Source: Tolypothrix campylonemoides VB511288 | GTDB taxonomy: Bacteria; Cyanobacteriota; Cyanobacteriia; Cyanobacteriales; Nostocaceae | Direction: 5' to 3' | NCBI GenBank assembly: GCA_000828075.3 | Contig: JXCB02000053.1 | Coordinates: 171,742-235,741, forward strand | DNA length: 64,000 nt | Part shown: positions 35,379-44,991 of the stretch, in pieces | Numbering within the stretch: the stretch's first letter is position 1 | How the letters are laid out: the number at the start of each line of letters is the position of its first letter | The notes under the pieces: generated by a model | Database searches by the model: none | What the model was told of the DNA's origin: nothing | What the model saw: only the letters and a program-made list of their open reading frames with translations | Program-made: the position numbers and the translations under genes

Positions 35379-36527
35379 ATGACAGAACTGAAAAATTTCA
35401 ACCCAAAATTTCCTGAGAAAGGTATTGAAATTGATGAAGAAGAAGATATTGAGCAAGAAAAAGAGGACATTACTGCGCCATTTGATCCTACTCAAATTAG
35501 AGTTGATACTAGACCAATGACCATTGATTTAGTGCTTTCACGCATTAAGTATGATGAACTTGATTTAGCACCTGATTTCCAACGCCGTGATGGAATCTGG
35601 ACTGACACTGCTAAAAGTCGGCTCATTGAGTCTATTTTTATCCGTATTCCCTTGCCAGCCTTTTACTTAGACGCAACGAATGAGGATAAATGGTTGGTTA
35701 TAGATGGATTACAAAGGTTAACTGCTTTAAAGCAGTTCGTTATTAATAAACAATTCAAGCTCAAGGATCTTGAGTACCTAAAAGAGTTTGAGGGAAAAAC
35801 TTATAATGAACTTCCTCGTAATTTCCAACGTCGAATTCTTGAAACCGTGATTACAGTATATCTTATTGAAAAAGGTACACCACCTGAAGTTAAATTTAAT
35901 ATTTTCCGACGTATTAATACTGGTGGTTTACCTCTCTCACCTCAAGAGCTACGTCACGCTTTAAATCAGGGAAAAGCAACAAAATTTTTAACTAAGCTTG
36001 CTGCTTCACCGGACTTTTTAATGGCTACTGGTATGACAAAACGAAGTAAAAATCGTATGGAAGACCATGAATTTGTACTTCGTTTTTTGGCGTTCAGTAT
36101 TACTTCATATACTGACTACCAAGCTAAATTAATAGATGTATTCCTAAATGAAACGATGGTAAAATTAAATAAAATGAACGACCAAGAACTCAATTATATT
36201 GAAGAGATTTTTTTACAGTCTATGAGGTTAGCATATGATATATTTGGGCAATATGCTTTTCGGAAAATTTCTAAATCAAATCTTTCTAGAAAATATCCAA
36301 TTAATAAAGCTTTGTTTGAAGTTTGGTCAGTTAGTCTTAGCAAGCTTAGCAGTCAAGGCATTAAAAAATTGCTACAAAGAAAGCAACAATTATTTGATAG
36401 AATTATTGACATAATGGATAGAGATGATAATTTTATGGTTTCTATTTCCCAAAGTACTAGCAAAATTAGTACAGTAAATTATCGGTTTAGTACTATTGAA
36501 AAATTGCTACAAGAATTGCTGTCATGA
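35379..36527 (+). CDS. DUF262 (GmrSD-N/ParB-like) protein, cassette gene 1
   Basis: 382 residues. After an acidic N-terminus (EIDEEEDIEQEKED, residues 19-32), the DUF262 domain (about 55-215) shows the ParB/Srx-fold marks: LDLAPDFQRRDGIW, SRLIESIFIRIPLPAFYLD, WLVIDGLQRLTALKQF and FRRINTGGLPLSPQELRHAL. The DGLQR motif is the nucleotide-handling core in GmrS-type enzymes. DUF262 proteins are common in restriction and phage-defence loci. Its TGA overlaps the ATG of the next gene (ATGA), so the products are probably made in balanced amounts. It lacks the C-terminal DUF1524 nuclease of full GmrSD. Confidence 0.9.
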   Translation: MTELKNFNPKFPEKGIEIDEEEDIEQEKEDITAPFDPTQIRVDTRPMTIDLVLSRIKYDELDLAPDFQRRDGIWTDTAKSRLIESIFIRIPLPAFYLDATNEDKWLVIDGLQRLTALKQFVINKQFKLKDLEYLKEFEGKTYNELPRNFQRRILETVITVYLIEKGTPPEVKFNIFRRINTGGLPLSPQELRHALNQGKATKFLTKLAASPDFLMATGMTKRSKNRMEDHEFVLRFLAFSITSYTDYQAKLIDVFLNETMVKLNKMNDQELNYIEEIFLQSMRLAYDIFGQYAFRKISKSNLSRKYPINKALFEVWSVSLSKLSSQGIKKLLQRKQQLFDRIIDIMDRDDNFMVSISQSTSKISTVNYRFSTIEKLLQELLS

Positions 36528-37636
36528 TCAGTTCATTGCGCTTAAAAAACTTCAAAGCTTTTGAAGATCAGTTACTTGAATTCAGACATTTTACATTGCT
36601 TTCTGGTCTTAACAGTACGGGTAAGTCTTCGGTTCTTCAAGCATTACTCCTACTGCGCCAATCATACCAACAGGACTTATTGCCAGAGATAGGTTTGGCT
36701 CTTAATGGTGAATTTGTTTGTATTGGTACAGCCCAAGATGCTCTTTTTGAGGGAGCACAAGATGACTCAATTGGTTTTGAACTTGTTTTGGAAGATGATA
36801 GGAAGGGAATATGGGTTTTCAACTACAACCAAAAGGCAGACGTGCTAGCTCTTACTTCACAGCCAACTCCTACTGATATATATAAATCTAGTCTTTTCAG
36901 CGATGACTTCCACTATCTTCAAGCAGAACGTATTGGTCCTCGCACATACTTTGAAATATCAGATTTCCAAGTGCGACAGCATGGGCAACTTGGTACCCAA
37001 GGGGAATACACTCCACACTTTCTTTCAATATATAGAGATAAAGATATTTTTCATGGTAATCTCAACCATCCAAAGGCAAAATCATGGAACCTCACAAACC
37101 AAGTTGAAGCATGGATGGGAGAAGTGAGTCCTGGTACACGCATAGAAATTAAGTCGAATCCGGACATGGATCTGGTCAGTTTTCAATACTCTTATGGACT
37201 CAGTAATCCTTACCGTGCGACCAATGTTGGCTTCGGAATTACCTACATACTACCAATTATTGTGGCAGTACTTGCATCTAAACCAGGTACACTAATCCTT
37301 ATTGAAAACCCAGAAGCTCATCTCCATCCAAAAGGGCAAGCAAAAATGGGTGAATTGCTGGCACTTGCAGCCAGTTGTGGTATTCAGGTGGTGATAGAAA
37401 CTCATAGCGACCATGTTTTAAACGGTCTTCGTCTGGCTGTTCATGGCGGCAAACTTGATCCCAAAAATGTCCAGTTACACTACTTCCAGCGTCAAGAAAA
37501 ACAAGGGCAAGCTTTTACTGAAGTTGTCTCGCCACATATTGATAGAAACGGACGAATTGATAAATGGCCCGAAGGCTTCTTTGATGAGTGGGAAAAAAGC
37601 TTAGATGCTTTGTTAGAACCTGCGGCGGGAGAATAA
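36524..37636 (+). CDS. AAA ATPase (DUF3696 / OLD-like), cassette gene 2
   Basis: 370 residues. Walker A reads SGLNSTGKSSVLQA near residue 28, after the SSLRLKNFKAFEDQ strand typical of SMC/RecF/OLD-like ATPases. The late ABC-type half has NVGFGITYILPIIVAVL near 235 (signature region), LILIENPEAHLHPKGQA (Walker B) near 258 and a QVVIETHSDHVLNGLR switch near 290. The C-terminus (about 320-365) is DUF3696-like. Such ATPases drive several phage-defence systems. It overlaps the DUF262 gene by 4 bp and is followed after 3 bp by the third gene. Confidence 0.9.
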   Translation: MISSLRLKNFKAFEDQLLEFRHFTLLSGLNSTGKSSVLQALLLLRQSYQQDLLPEIGLALNGEFVCIGTAQDALFEGAQDDSIGFELVLEDDRKGIWVFNYNQKADVLALTSQPTPTDIYKSSLFSDDFHYLQAERIGPRTYFEISDFQVRQHGQLGTQGEYTPHFLSIYRDKDIFHGNLNHPKAKSWNLTNQVEAWMGEVSPGTRIEIKSNPDMDLVSFQYSYGLSNPYRATNVGFGITYILPIIVAVLASKPGTLILIENPEAHLHPKGQAKMGELLALAASCGIQVVIETHSDHVLNGLRLAVHGGKLDPKNVQLHYFQRQEKQGQAFTEVVSPHIDRNGRIDKWPEGFFDEWEKSLDALLEPAAGE

Positions 37637-37639
37637 AGT

Positions 37640-38596
37640 GTGGAGCTTGACCTAATATTAAATGAGCTTTCGCTGCAGAAGCCTGCTTCTAATGAAGAAA
37701 TAGCACGACAATGGATGTCATGTTTGATTAGGACTATCAAGGCAATAAAGGCTCAAGGTGTCAAGGTGAATCTTCGCACTAAGTATGACTTTCATACTAC
37801 GATACTTGCGCCTAACTATCCTCTTCGTCGCTGGCTTAATGATAAAGAAGTAGACCAAGTAGAACGGCAGTTTATTAAAACACTTGCAACAAAGACGCCC
37901 TTCTCAACTGATGTTACAAATTTAGAAATTCAAAACATTGAAAAGAATGCAGGCTTATCTGAATTCTGGTATCAGGGAGAGCAAGCAATTGGACTCGGTA
38001 TTGCTCATATTCTTGACACAATCGCAGTGAGCTTGTTTTCAGAGGAACGATGGAATTGCAGCCGCTTACAGTTGGGATTTAGAAGAATAGATGAAAATGA
38101 AAATGGAGAGGTCATTGATGAAATTGTAGAAGTCATTCACGCTAGCTGTAGTAACCATGTGCAGGAACACGTTGATTGGATTCAAAAAGGTATCCGTACA
38201 GGAGTCCTTGACGGATTGGATCTTTGGAATCGAAGAGAAGAGTTATTCTCTAGTCTAGAATTTTGCAATGATGTCTATAAGCAAATGCAAAGCCTTGGCA
38301 GTGGTAACCCGATGCTACGACAGGTACTGAAACGGTTGTTTGAACTGGACGAATCTTGCAAAAACTGGACAGAGGGAGGGTTTAATATGGAGAACCTACC
38401 TTGTAAAGTATCTCCAGAGAGTGATTCAAGGCTAAAGCAATTTAAGAAGGAATTAACTTTTAAATGTCCTGATGGCAAAGAGCGTATCTTCAGTTTGCAC
38501 GTTCGCATGACACCAGGAGCTTGGCGGCTTCATTTCTCCGTCGAATTAGGACCAGCAAAGATAATCATTGGGTACATTGGTCCCAAAATTCAATGA
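37640..38596 (+). CDS. Unknown protein, cassette gene 3 (putative defence effector)
   Basis: 318 residues, start GTG at 37640, 3 bp after the previous stop. No known family is recognised. The N-terminal half is helical with a DFHTTILAPNYPLRRWLND segment; the centre has conserved-looking EFWYQGEQAIGLGIAHILDT; the C-terminus (about 265-318) is a small beta-rich domain ending in WRLHFSVE and IIIGYIGPKIQ, a pattern seen at the end of some short toxin or effector proteins. No transmembrane segment is visible. Tight coupling to a DUF262 protein and a DUF3696 ATPase suggests it is the effector or a partner of one system. Confidence 0.85.
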   Translation: MELDLILNELSLQKPASNEEIARQWMSCLIRTIKAIKAQGVKVNLRTKYDFHTTILAPNYPLRRWLNDKEVDQVERQFIKTLATKTPFSTDVTNLEIQNIEKNAGLSEFWYQGEQAIGLGIAHILDTIAVSLFSEERWNCSRLQLGFRRIDENENGEVIDEIVEVIHASCSNHVQEHVDWIQKGIRTGVLDGLDLWNRREELFSSLEFCNDVYKQMQSLGSGNPMLRQVLKRLFELDESCKNWTEGGFNMENLPCKVSPESDSRLKQFKKELTFKCPDGKERIFSLHVRMTPGAWRLHFSVELGPAKIIIGYIGPKIQ

Positions 38597-39095
38597 TCTC
38601 CAGCTATATAGGAATCGTACTTGATTGTTGCTACGTATACTGAGAACTAAACCTTTATACGGCAAGCTCTTAGCTCATTTGGTTTTTCAAAAATCAAATA
38701 CTAGTCCTATATAAGGTTTATCGACAATTACTACGAGCATTACCAAAAGCTGTTTGACAATGTGAGTTATTTTGAATACTTCAAGTTTCTGCAATTAGGA
38801 ATCATATATATAAGAATTGTATAAATTAAATTTAACAATTAGTATCTAAAAACACTTCAAGGAAAGAACTAAAAATCTTTAAATTAAGTCAAAAATAATT
38901 CCTTATATATATTTACTGTTTTTTATAGAAAATTGTATGAATATATACTAAACCTGAAACGAGACGGATTAAATATGTTGCGGGAGTTTTTTTCCGGGAA
39001 TTTTATCAGGCTATTGAAGATAATTACTAAGAACTAAAAAGGGACGCCTGACCACTACGAAAAGGTGTCTCACTAATCGCTTATAACCAAAAAAC
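38597..39095. other. Gene-free AT-rich stretch
   Basis: About 500 bp of AT-rich sequence without an open frame worth calling, and no terminator with a T-tract after the cassette. It probably holds the promoter of the secreted protein gene at 39096. Confidence 0.5.
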
Positions 39096-39710
39096 ATGAA
39101 TATAATTATACGTTTGCTTAGCGCATTCGCTGTTTCTGCGTCTGCGTTAGCTGCTGTTTCTTTTATGGCAGTAGCAGAGGAAGTTACGACTGCTCCTCAA
39201 CAGAGAACACTACAGAGAATTTGCTCTTTCGATCCAGTAGCAGATTTGTTGCCGACTCCACAAAATCAGCCAACAAATTCTCCGTTTTCCTACCTTGCGC
39301 AACAAGGTTTTATACAGAATCCCGACGGTTCCTGGGTTTGTTATGTGAACGATCCTAAAAAAGAATCGCGCTATTATACTCTGTTCAAAGTGCAACAAAT
39401 TAATGGAAAAATCGTAGCAAGTTCTTTTCTAGAAAACGGTAGTCTAATTGACGGACAAGATAACCGCAGCTTGGACTTGTTCATGATGCTGATCAAGAAT
39501 CATACAAGCGGAACTCAGGGGAATCGTCAAAGTATACGCAGATATCTCGAAGCCTTCATGTCCCTGGTTAAGCAAGGCAAGGTTCCAGCCTTGCGTCGTG
39601 GGTATCTCTTCGACAGTCCAAGCCGTGGATTTGTCTCATACTATCCTCTTAATGGACAAATCAAAGGTACCGCAATCAGTATTGACATCGATATGGTGCG
39701 AAAAAATTAG
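39096..39710 (+). CDS. Secreted protein of unknown function
   Basis: 204 residues. The N-terminus (MNIIIRLLSAFAVSASALAA, then VSFMAVAEE) is a signal peptide. The mature part has FSYLAQQGFIQNPDGSWVCY near 85 and SSFLENGSLIDGQDNRSLDLF near 125. Cysteines at about 43 and 102 could form a disulfide. No domain is recognised. It may act in the periplasm or outside. No neighbour suggests a role. Confidence 0.7.
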   Translation: MNIIIRLLSAFAVSASALAAVSFMAVAEEVTTAPQQRTLQRICSFDPVADLLPTPQNQPTNSPFSYLAQQGFIQNPDGSWVCYVNDPKKESRYYTLFKVQQINGKIVASSFLENGSLIDGQDNRSLDLFMMLIKNHTSGTQGNRQSIRRYLEAFMSLVKQGKVPALRRGYLFDSPSRGFVSYYPLNGQIKGTAISIDIDMVRKN

Positions 39711-40061
39711 CTTGTAGCGAACATCTATAGCCAGTTGATTTGCTGTCACAGTCGTGTTTCCTATTTTTGCAGTTCAGCTTATTAGAACAATTTAGCTAGA
39801 GTTTTTTGCTCAACTACAAGTTGAGTTGCCGATTAAGTTTTTTCTATAAATCCCAAATTTGCAATCTCACAACCACTGGGATAACTGCTGGTTGGAGAGT
39901 CGATAAAGAAATTAGGCTGTTTACGAGGTGGTAATATAACCCTAGATCTACAAAATTCTCTTAAGGTTAACAATTGTAAAAGGTGTAACCTTGTTGAGAG
40001 GGTGAAATAAAATCCAATCCCCCAAAAGCAGGGGGTTTTTGTTTAAGAGGTTATTGTTTCA
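39711..40061. other. Leader region of the amidase gene
   Basis: 350 bp without a gene. The last 55 bp hold an intrinsic terminator (separate entry), so this stretch ends transcription from 39096 or attenuates the amidase gene. Confidence 0.55.
40019..40041 (+). terminator. Intrinsic terminator 20 bp upstream of amidase start
   Basis: CCCCC (40019-40023) and GGGGG (40031-40035) form a stem with loop AAAAGCA, followed by TTTTTG. The short GC-only stem and T-tract are typical of an intrinsic terminator. Because the amidase ATG is only 20 bp beyond it, with AGAGG in between as ribosome site, it may work as an attenuator. Confidence 0.7.
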
Positions 40062-41456
40062 ATGAATAAAGTAGATTTAGCTTTTACCCCAGCACTAGAA
40101 CAGGCAAAGTTAATCCATCGTCGAGAAGTGTCCCCTTTGGAGTTGGTGGAAGTTTATTTAGAACGCATCTCTAGGTTGAATCCCCAACTGGGAAGTTATT
40201 TTACAGTGACGGCAGAACAAGCGATCGCAGATGCCAAAGCAAAAACGGAAATGCTGCCTAATGCATCAGAACTCCCACCGTTTTTTGGAGTGCCAATTTC
40301 TATTAAAGACCTCAACCCTGTTGCAGGTGTCGCTTGTACCTACGGAAATCCTGCCTTACTGAATAATATTTCTGACTATGATGATGGGGTAGTAACAAGA
40401 ATTAAGCAAGCTGGGTTTATTCTTCTGGGCAAAACAGCAACTTCAGAACTCGGTTCAACTCCTTACACAGAACCTACGGGATTTCCCCCAGCTAGAAATC
40501 CCTGGAATTTGGAATACACCGCAGGTGGTTCGAGTGGTGGTGCAGCCGCAGCAGTAGCAGCAGGATTATGCGCGATCGCCCAAGGTTCTGATGGTGGTGG
40601 TTCGATTCGTGGACCTGCTGCTTGTTGTGGTTTAGTGGGAATTAAGCCATCAAGAGGACGAGTGACTCATGCGCCAGTAGGCGATCGCCTCAATGGTATT
40701 GCAATAAATGGTCCGATAGCACGTACTGTTGCTGATGCGGCTGCTCTTTTAGATATCATGTCTGGATACGTCACTGGTGATCCATACTGGTTAAGCGATC
40801 CCGAACCATCCTTTCTTGCTGCTACCCAGCAAAAACCAGGTACTTTACGAATTGCCTATACTACGAGTATTCCTCCTTTAGGGGAAGCTGATGCAAACTG
40901 TCAGCAAGGCGTTCTGCAAACAGTCCAATTATTGCAAGAACTCGGTCATACAGTTGAACCCAAAAGCATAGACCTTAGTGGATTAGTTGAACCATTTCAA
41001 GTTGTTTGGCAAACAAGCGTAGCTTCGTCGGGTATTCCTGCTGAAATTTTACAGCCACTGAATCGCTGGCTATTAGCTAGAACCGGTTCTGCAGGTGAGT
41101 ATCTGCAAGCAGTTTACCAAATGCAGATGGTGGCGCGACAAATCGTCGCATTTTTCGACACTGTGGATGTTCTGGTGTTACCAGTTTATCTGCATTCACC
41201 TATCCGCGTGGGAGAATGGGCAAACTTGAGTCCAGAAGAGACATTCCAAAATATTATTCGTTGGGTTGCGCCATGTCCCGCAGCGAATGCGACTGGACAA
41301 CCAGCGATCGCTCTTCCTGTAGGTTTTGACGAACTCGGTTTACCAATAAGCGTACAATTGGTGGGACGTCCTGCTGCGGAAACCACTCTCATTAGCTTAG
41401 CAGCCCAACTAGAAGCCGCAAAACCTTGGATTCAGCACCGTCCTGCTTTAGGATGA
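40062..41456 (+). CDS. Amidase (amidase signature family)
   Basis: 464 residues. The Ser-Ser-Lys triad is visible: lysine in ISIKDLNPVAG near 80, the signature GGSSGGAAAAVAAG near 155 with the cis serine, and the nucleophile serine in GSDGGGSIRGPAACCGLVG near 175. The family hydrolyses amides, for example Asn/Gln-tRNA amidation partners (GatA) or free amides. It lacks an obvious GatA-specific operon partner, so it is called a general amidase rather than gatA. A terminator-like hairpin lies just upstream. Confidence 0.92.
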   Translation: MNKVDLAFTPALEQAKLIHRREVSPLELVEVYLERISRLNPQLGSYFTVTAEQAIADAKAKTEMLPNASELPPFFGVPISIKDLNPVAGVACTYGNPALLNNISDYDDGVVTRIKQAGFILLGKTATSELGSTPYTEPTGFPPARNPWNLEYTAGGSSGGAAAAVAAGLCAIAQGSDGGGSIRGPAACCGLVGIKPSRGRVTHAPVGDRLNGIAINGPIARTVADAAALLDIMSGYVTGDPYWLSDPEPSFLAATQQKPGTLRIAYTTSIPPLGEADANCQQGVLQTVQLLQELGHTVEPKSIDLSGLVEPFQVVWQTSVASSGIPAEILQPLNRWLLARTGSAGEYLQAVYQMQMVARQIVAFFDTVDVLVLPVYLHSPIRVGEWANLSPEETFQNIIRWVAPCPAANATGQPAIALPVGFDELGLPISVQLVGRPAAETTLISLAAQLEAAKPWIQHRPALG

Positions 41457-41570
41457 CCAAATCAAGTCTAAAGGATGAAGATAAAGTATGCAGATGCCTC
41501 AAGGACGGCTTTTTGTGGGCTTAAGTAAAATACTATACTTTATATTCTACAGAAAGCTGCCCGAAGGGTG

Positions 41571-42326
41571 TCAAATTATTGGTTCAGCCAGGTAAATATC
41601 GGTACGGTATACCACACAAACTTTGCCGCTACTATCAACCGCCTGCTTGTATAGCTTTTGCAATTGGGCGACAAGCTGTTGTCGTTCCTCTCCTGAAACT
41701 GGGACAAACCCTTGGCTTTGGACAAGACCAATCAATCCTTGTGAATCTAACCATTGCTGATACGGAACATTTGTTTGGCGAACTTTTTGGAAGTAGGGAC
41801 TCTCCAAAAGTGCGCTTACCATCGACTCACGACTTGGTAATCCAGCAATATTGTTTGACGCTTGGAAAACTAAACGTTCAAGATCTTTGGTGAATGAGTC
41901 GTCTTCATCCCAGATACCCCAAACCAAAGCAAGGCGTCCAGATGGCTTTAAGATGCGGCGAAACTCCGAAAGCGTTGGAGAAGGATTGAACCAGTGGAAA
42001 GATTGAAAACAAGTCACGAGGTCAACCGATGCATCTGGTAAACCCGTCACTTCTGCTGTTGCAGAGCGATATTCTACCATTGGGTGCCCAGTTGCCGCCA
42101 GTCTCATTTCCTCATTTGGCTCAATGGCAATGACTTTTATCTCCCTGTCGCCTAACAACCGAGAAGCGATACCTGTCCCAGCGCCAACATCGGCTGCAAT
42201 GAGATGTTGGCGCTGGTCAAATCCTTCTAGGATGGTATTAATTGCCTGTGCTGGATAGCTTGGTCGATACAAAGCATAATCTGTTGCTCTACCAGAGAAC
42301 AAGCTCGTGGGGTTCATTTGGTACAT
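41571..42326 (-). CDS. Class I SAM-dependent methyltransferase
   Basis: 251 residues. Motif I is AADVGAGTGIASRLL near 48, with the acidic end of strand 2 in VIAIEPNEEM near 75. LVTCFQSFHWFNP near 110 is the post-motif typical of Methyltransf_11/25 proteins. The substrate cannot be told; many relatives act on small molecules or toxins. The ORF has two close starts (MYQM). No operon partner. Confidence 0.88.
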   Translation of the reverse strand: MYQMNPTSLFSGRATDYALYRPSYPAQAINTILEGFDQRQHLIAADVGAGTGIASRLLGDREIKVIAIEPNEEMRLAATGHPMVEYRSATAEVTGLPDASVDLVTCFQSFHWFNPSPTLSEFRRILKPSGRLALVWGIWDEDDSFTKDLERLVFQASNNIAGLPSRESMVSALLESPYFQKVRQTNVPYQQWLDSQGLIGLVQSQGFVPVSGEERQQLVAQLQKLYKQAVDSSGKVCVVYRTDIYLAEPII

Positions 42327-43013
42327 AGGCTTGCATCGGTTTTTGTTTAGTCTTCTTGAGATTAAACGCGACTACGGCGATGCTGCAAAAGAGATGTTCT
42401 AAACAGGCGATCGCCTACTTATCCCTATTATGTCACTCATCATCTAAGGGTATTCCAACAAATAAATTATCAATGAGAGTGGGTAGACTTCTAGTCCCTG
42501 CAGTTTATATAGCGCTTATGTTGAATTTTCAACATTTCCGTATTTCAAAATTGTATGAGTATATTAAAATGGTTTAATATTTATATTTTTCTAGTAATTA
42601 TTATTGCTTTTTTTAAAGAAAATTACTTATATTTTTATGATGTAACATTTTATTTACTCAATAGTTTTTGCGTGACGCTAAGTATAGCCTATGTATTAAA
42701 TTTAAATTGCTATAAAAGTGACAAAACAACTAACTAAACATAGTTTAAATAGTTTGATATTTCTTTGGAACAATGTGCCAAACTGGCAACATTAGTTTCT
42801 TGAATTTGTTATTCATTGATGTACCAGGAGCGTTTTATTTATCATTACCTAATGAACATCACAAAGCTTTTCATTCAGGGTGCTGTGAGAAATATAATAG
42901 GATTAATCGCCGTTGCAATACCCTGCTTCTTGCTCCGTTATCGGTGCAAGATTACCTATATTTTTCCTTTCTTCCTTCTCTTCGTAGTCATTTTTTAAAA
43001 TTACCATTACAAC
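42327..43013. other. AT-rich gene-free stretch with one repeat
   Basis: Nearly 690 bp with no convincing gene; small AT-rich frames (for example one encoding a hydrophobic 60-residue stretch at 42555) have no ribosome site or conserved feature. It contains a truncated copy (42449-42510) of the MITE-like element at 12870. It probably carries the kinase promoter. Confidence 0.5.
42449..42510 (+). repeat. Truncated copy of the 12870 MITE-like element
   Basis: GGTATTCCAACAAATAAATT is shared exactly with 12871-12890. The following sequence (gagagtgggtagacttctag) aligns to the gagtggggtgggcttctagc of the other copy with a few changes. The right half is missing. Confidence 0.75.
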
Positions 43014-44738
43014 ATGATTGGTCAGCTACTAGCAGGACATTACAAAGTCCTTGAAGTATTAGGTGAGGGGGGCTTTGGGCAAACTTACATTGCAGAGGAC
43101 ATTCACCTCCCTGGAAACCCTAAATGCGTCCTCAAACATCTCAAAACTTCTAGTACCGACCCTGATATTTTAGAAACTGCCAGAAGGCTTTTTCAAAAAG
43201 AAGCTGAAACTTTGCAACAGTTGGGCAACCATGACCAAATACCCAGGCTTTTAGCTTATTTTGAAGAAAACCAAGAATTTTACTTGGTACAAGAATTTAT
43301 CAGCGGGCATACCCTGAGTATGGAACTTCCTCCAGGTAAAAGATGGACGGAACGCCATATTATAGAAATGCTCATAGAGGTACTAGGTATTTTAGAATTT
43401 GTCCACAGTCATGGGGTCATTCATCGCGATATCAAACCTGACAATATCATCAGACGTCTTTCAGACAACAAATTAGTTCTGATAGATTTTGGAGCAATTA
43501 AGCAACTGCGAAACCAAACAGCAGCTGCGACAGGACGAAACAACATCACTTTCATCATCGGAACTCGGGGATATATGCCCTCCGAACAAATCAGACGTTT
43601 ACCACGTCCCTGTAGTGATATCTATGCGCTGGGGATGATAGGTGTTCAGGCGCTGACAGGAGTGTATCCTAACGAACTTCAAGATGACCCGAATACAGGA
43701 GAAATACTGTGGCAATATCTCACGACTGTTAGCCCGGGGTTAGCTGCGATTCTGGCTAAGATGACGCGCTATCACTTCAAAGACCGTTATCAGACAGTGG
43801 CTGAGGTGTTGCAAGCGCTACGAGAATTGGCGGTAAGCCGGAACGAATTACCGATATCTGAAGCTTCTGGTACTACAAATATCCTTCATGAACTCTCTTT
43901 AGAGTGGGAAGAAAACGGACAACTCAAAAATCGCAAAATTCTTGAGAAGCAACAAAGTAAAAATCCTAGTAGAGGAGTCCGCATTGGTCGTGACCCGCAA
44001 GTATGCGATATTGTTTTACCAGATCCAACAGTGTCAGCTTTACATATTGAAATTTTCTTTCATCAGCAAAAGCAGACATTTTATTTGCGGAATCTGCGTC
44101 AGAGGAACCCTCCTATCGTTGACGGACAGTTGCTTCTAGCTGGTGAAATGCCACTTTCTGTTGGCAGCAGTATACGCTTGGGGCAACAAAATTTTAAAGT
44201 AAGTGCCATTGTTTGCAATGAATATCCTGGTGGATATGTACCGTTAGAATACTCTATTGTTCCAATCTCACGTCAAAAAGCTGTTGCTCACACCACACGG
44301 ATACCAAAAGTCAAGAAGTCTGAGCAAAATTCATTAGAAGTTTTGTTGAGTACTCAGTCAGTAGTATCACCTTCACCAATTAAAGTACCAAAATTACTGG
44401 GAATGAGTGTAGTAGCTTGCGTGAGTGCAATTGGTGGCTTTAGCTTTTTGAATCCTAATTATATAGGTGGAAGTCATGCACAACAAAATTTCATATCACA
44501 GCAACCACAATTGTGCCGTGTTATTTCTCCCCCTGGCGGCAGATTTTCGGCTACATTACGCCCTGAACCTCAAACAGAAGTTGGCGGTGTCAAACAACTA
44601 AATTTGGGTGCGATGGTCTTATTTGTTCAAGTACGAGGTGACTTTGTAGAAGTTAAACTGCCTGATGGAACCCACGGGTGGTTATTTAGAGATGAAATAC
44701 AGCCTTGTAGTGCATCAAAAGTCACCAAAAAAGGATAA
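43014..44738 (+). CDS. Ser/Thr protein kinase with FHA and SH3-like domains
   Basis: 574 residues. The kinase domain (about 10-270) has the glycine loop LGEGGFGQTY, the lysine in CVLKHLK, HRDIKPDN near 140 and the DFG in LIDFGAIKQL near 160. An FHA domain follows (about 325-400: VRIGRDPQVCDIVLPDPTVS, then LHIEIF), which binds phosphothreonine. A transmembrane segment (about 460-480: LLGMSVVACVSAIGGFSFL) separates an extracytoplasmic SH3-type domain (about 500-570: LGAMVLFVQVRGDFVEVKLP). It should sense or bind something outside and phosphorylate targets inside. The start lies after AT-rich DNA. Confidence 0.92.
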   Translation: MIGQLLAGHYKVLEVLGEGGFGQTYIAEDIHLPGNPKCVLKHLKTSSTDPDILETARRLFQKEAETLQQLGNHDQIPRLLAYFEENQEFYLVQEFISGHTLSMELPPGKRWTERHIIEMLIEVLGILEFVHSHGVIHRDIKPDNIIRRLSDNKLVLIDFGAIKQLRNQTAAATGRNNITFIIGTRGYMPSEQIRRLPRPCSDIYALGMIGVQALTGVYPNELQDDPNTGEILWQYLTTVSPGLAAILAKMTRYHFKDRYQTVAEVLQALRELAVSRNELPISEASGTTNILHELSLEWEENGQLKNRKILEKQQSKNPSRGVRIGRDPQVCDIVLPDPTVSALHIEIFFHQQKQTFYLRNLRQRNPPIVDGQLLLAGEMPLSVGSSIRLGQQNFKVSAIVCNEYPGGYVPLEYSIVPISRQKAVAHTTRIPKVKKSEQNSLEVLLSTQSVVSPSPIKVPKLLGMSVVACVSAIGGFSFLNPNYIGGSHAQQNFISQQPQLCRVISPPGGRFSATLRPEPQTEVGGVKQLNLGAMVLFVQVRGDFVEVKLPDGTHGWLFRDEIQPCSASKVTKKG

Positions 44739-44991
44739 AAGATGAAAATTTTATACTTCTATATTTTTGCCTTCAGTTCATACTTCAAATTACCATATGA
44801 TAGATGTGACCATATGATATATGTGAGAAGTAGAATCTGAAGCAACAATAGATTTTTATGAACATTTTCTGATTTTATCCTTGTGATGACTAATAAATCT
44901 TGAATATCAATTATAGAAAGCGCAATCGGTGTGTTAGTCAATTTAATTTTTATTATCCGTAAAAAAACCCAATAATTAGGGAGGGTAATCT

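Noticed and set aside
42951..42972. A GGTGCAAGATTACC motif similar to the IS end
   Set aside because: Only the first 10 bases match, with no partner end or target duplication.
42773..43054. 93-residue and 60-residue plus-strand frames before the kinase
   Set aside because: AT-rich, overlap the kinase start, no ribosome site or conserved segment.
44759..44941. 60-residue minus-strand frame
   Set aside because: No features; opposite to a short intergenic region.
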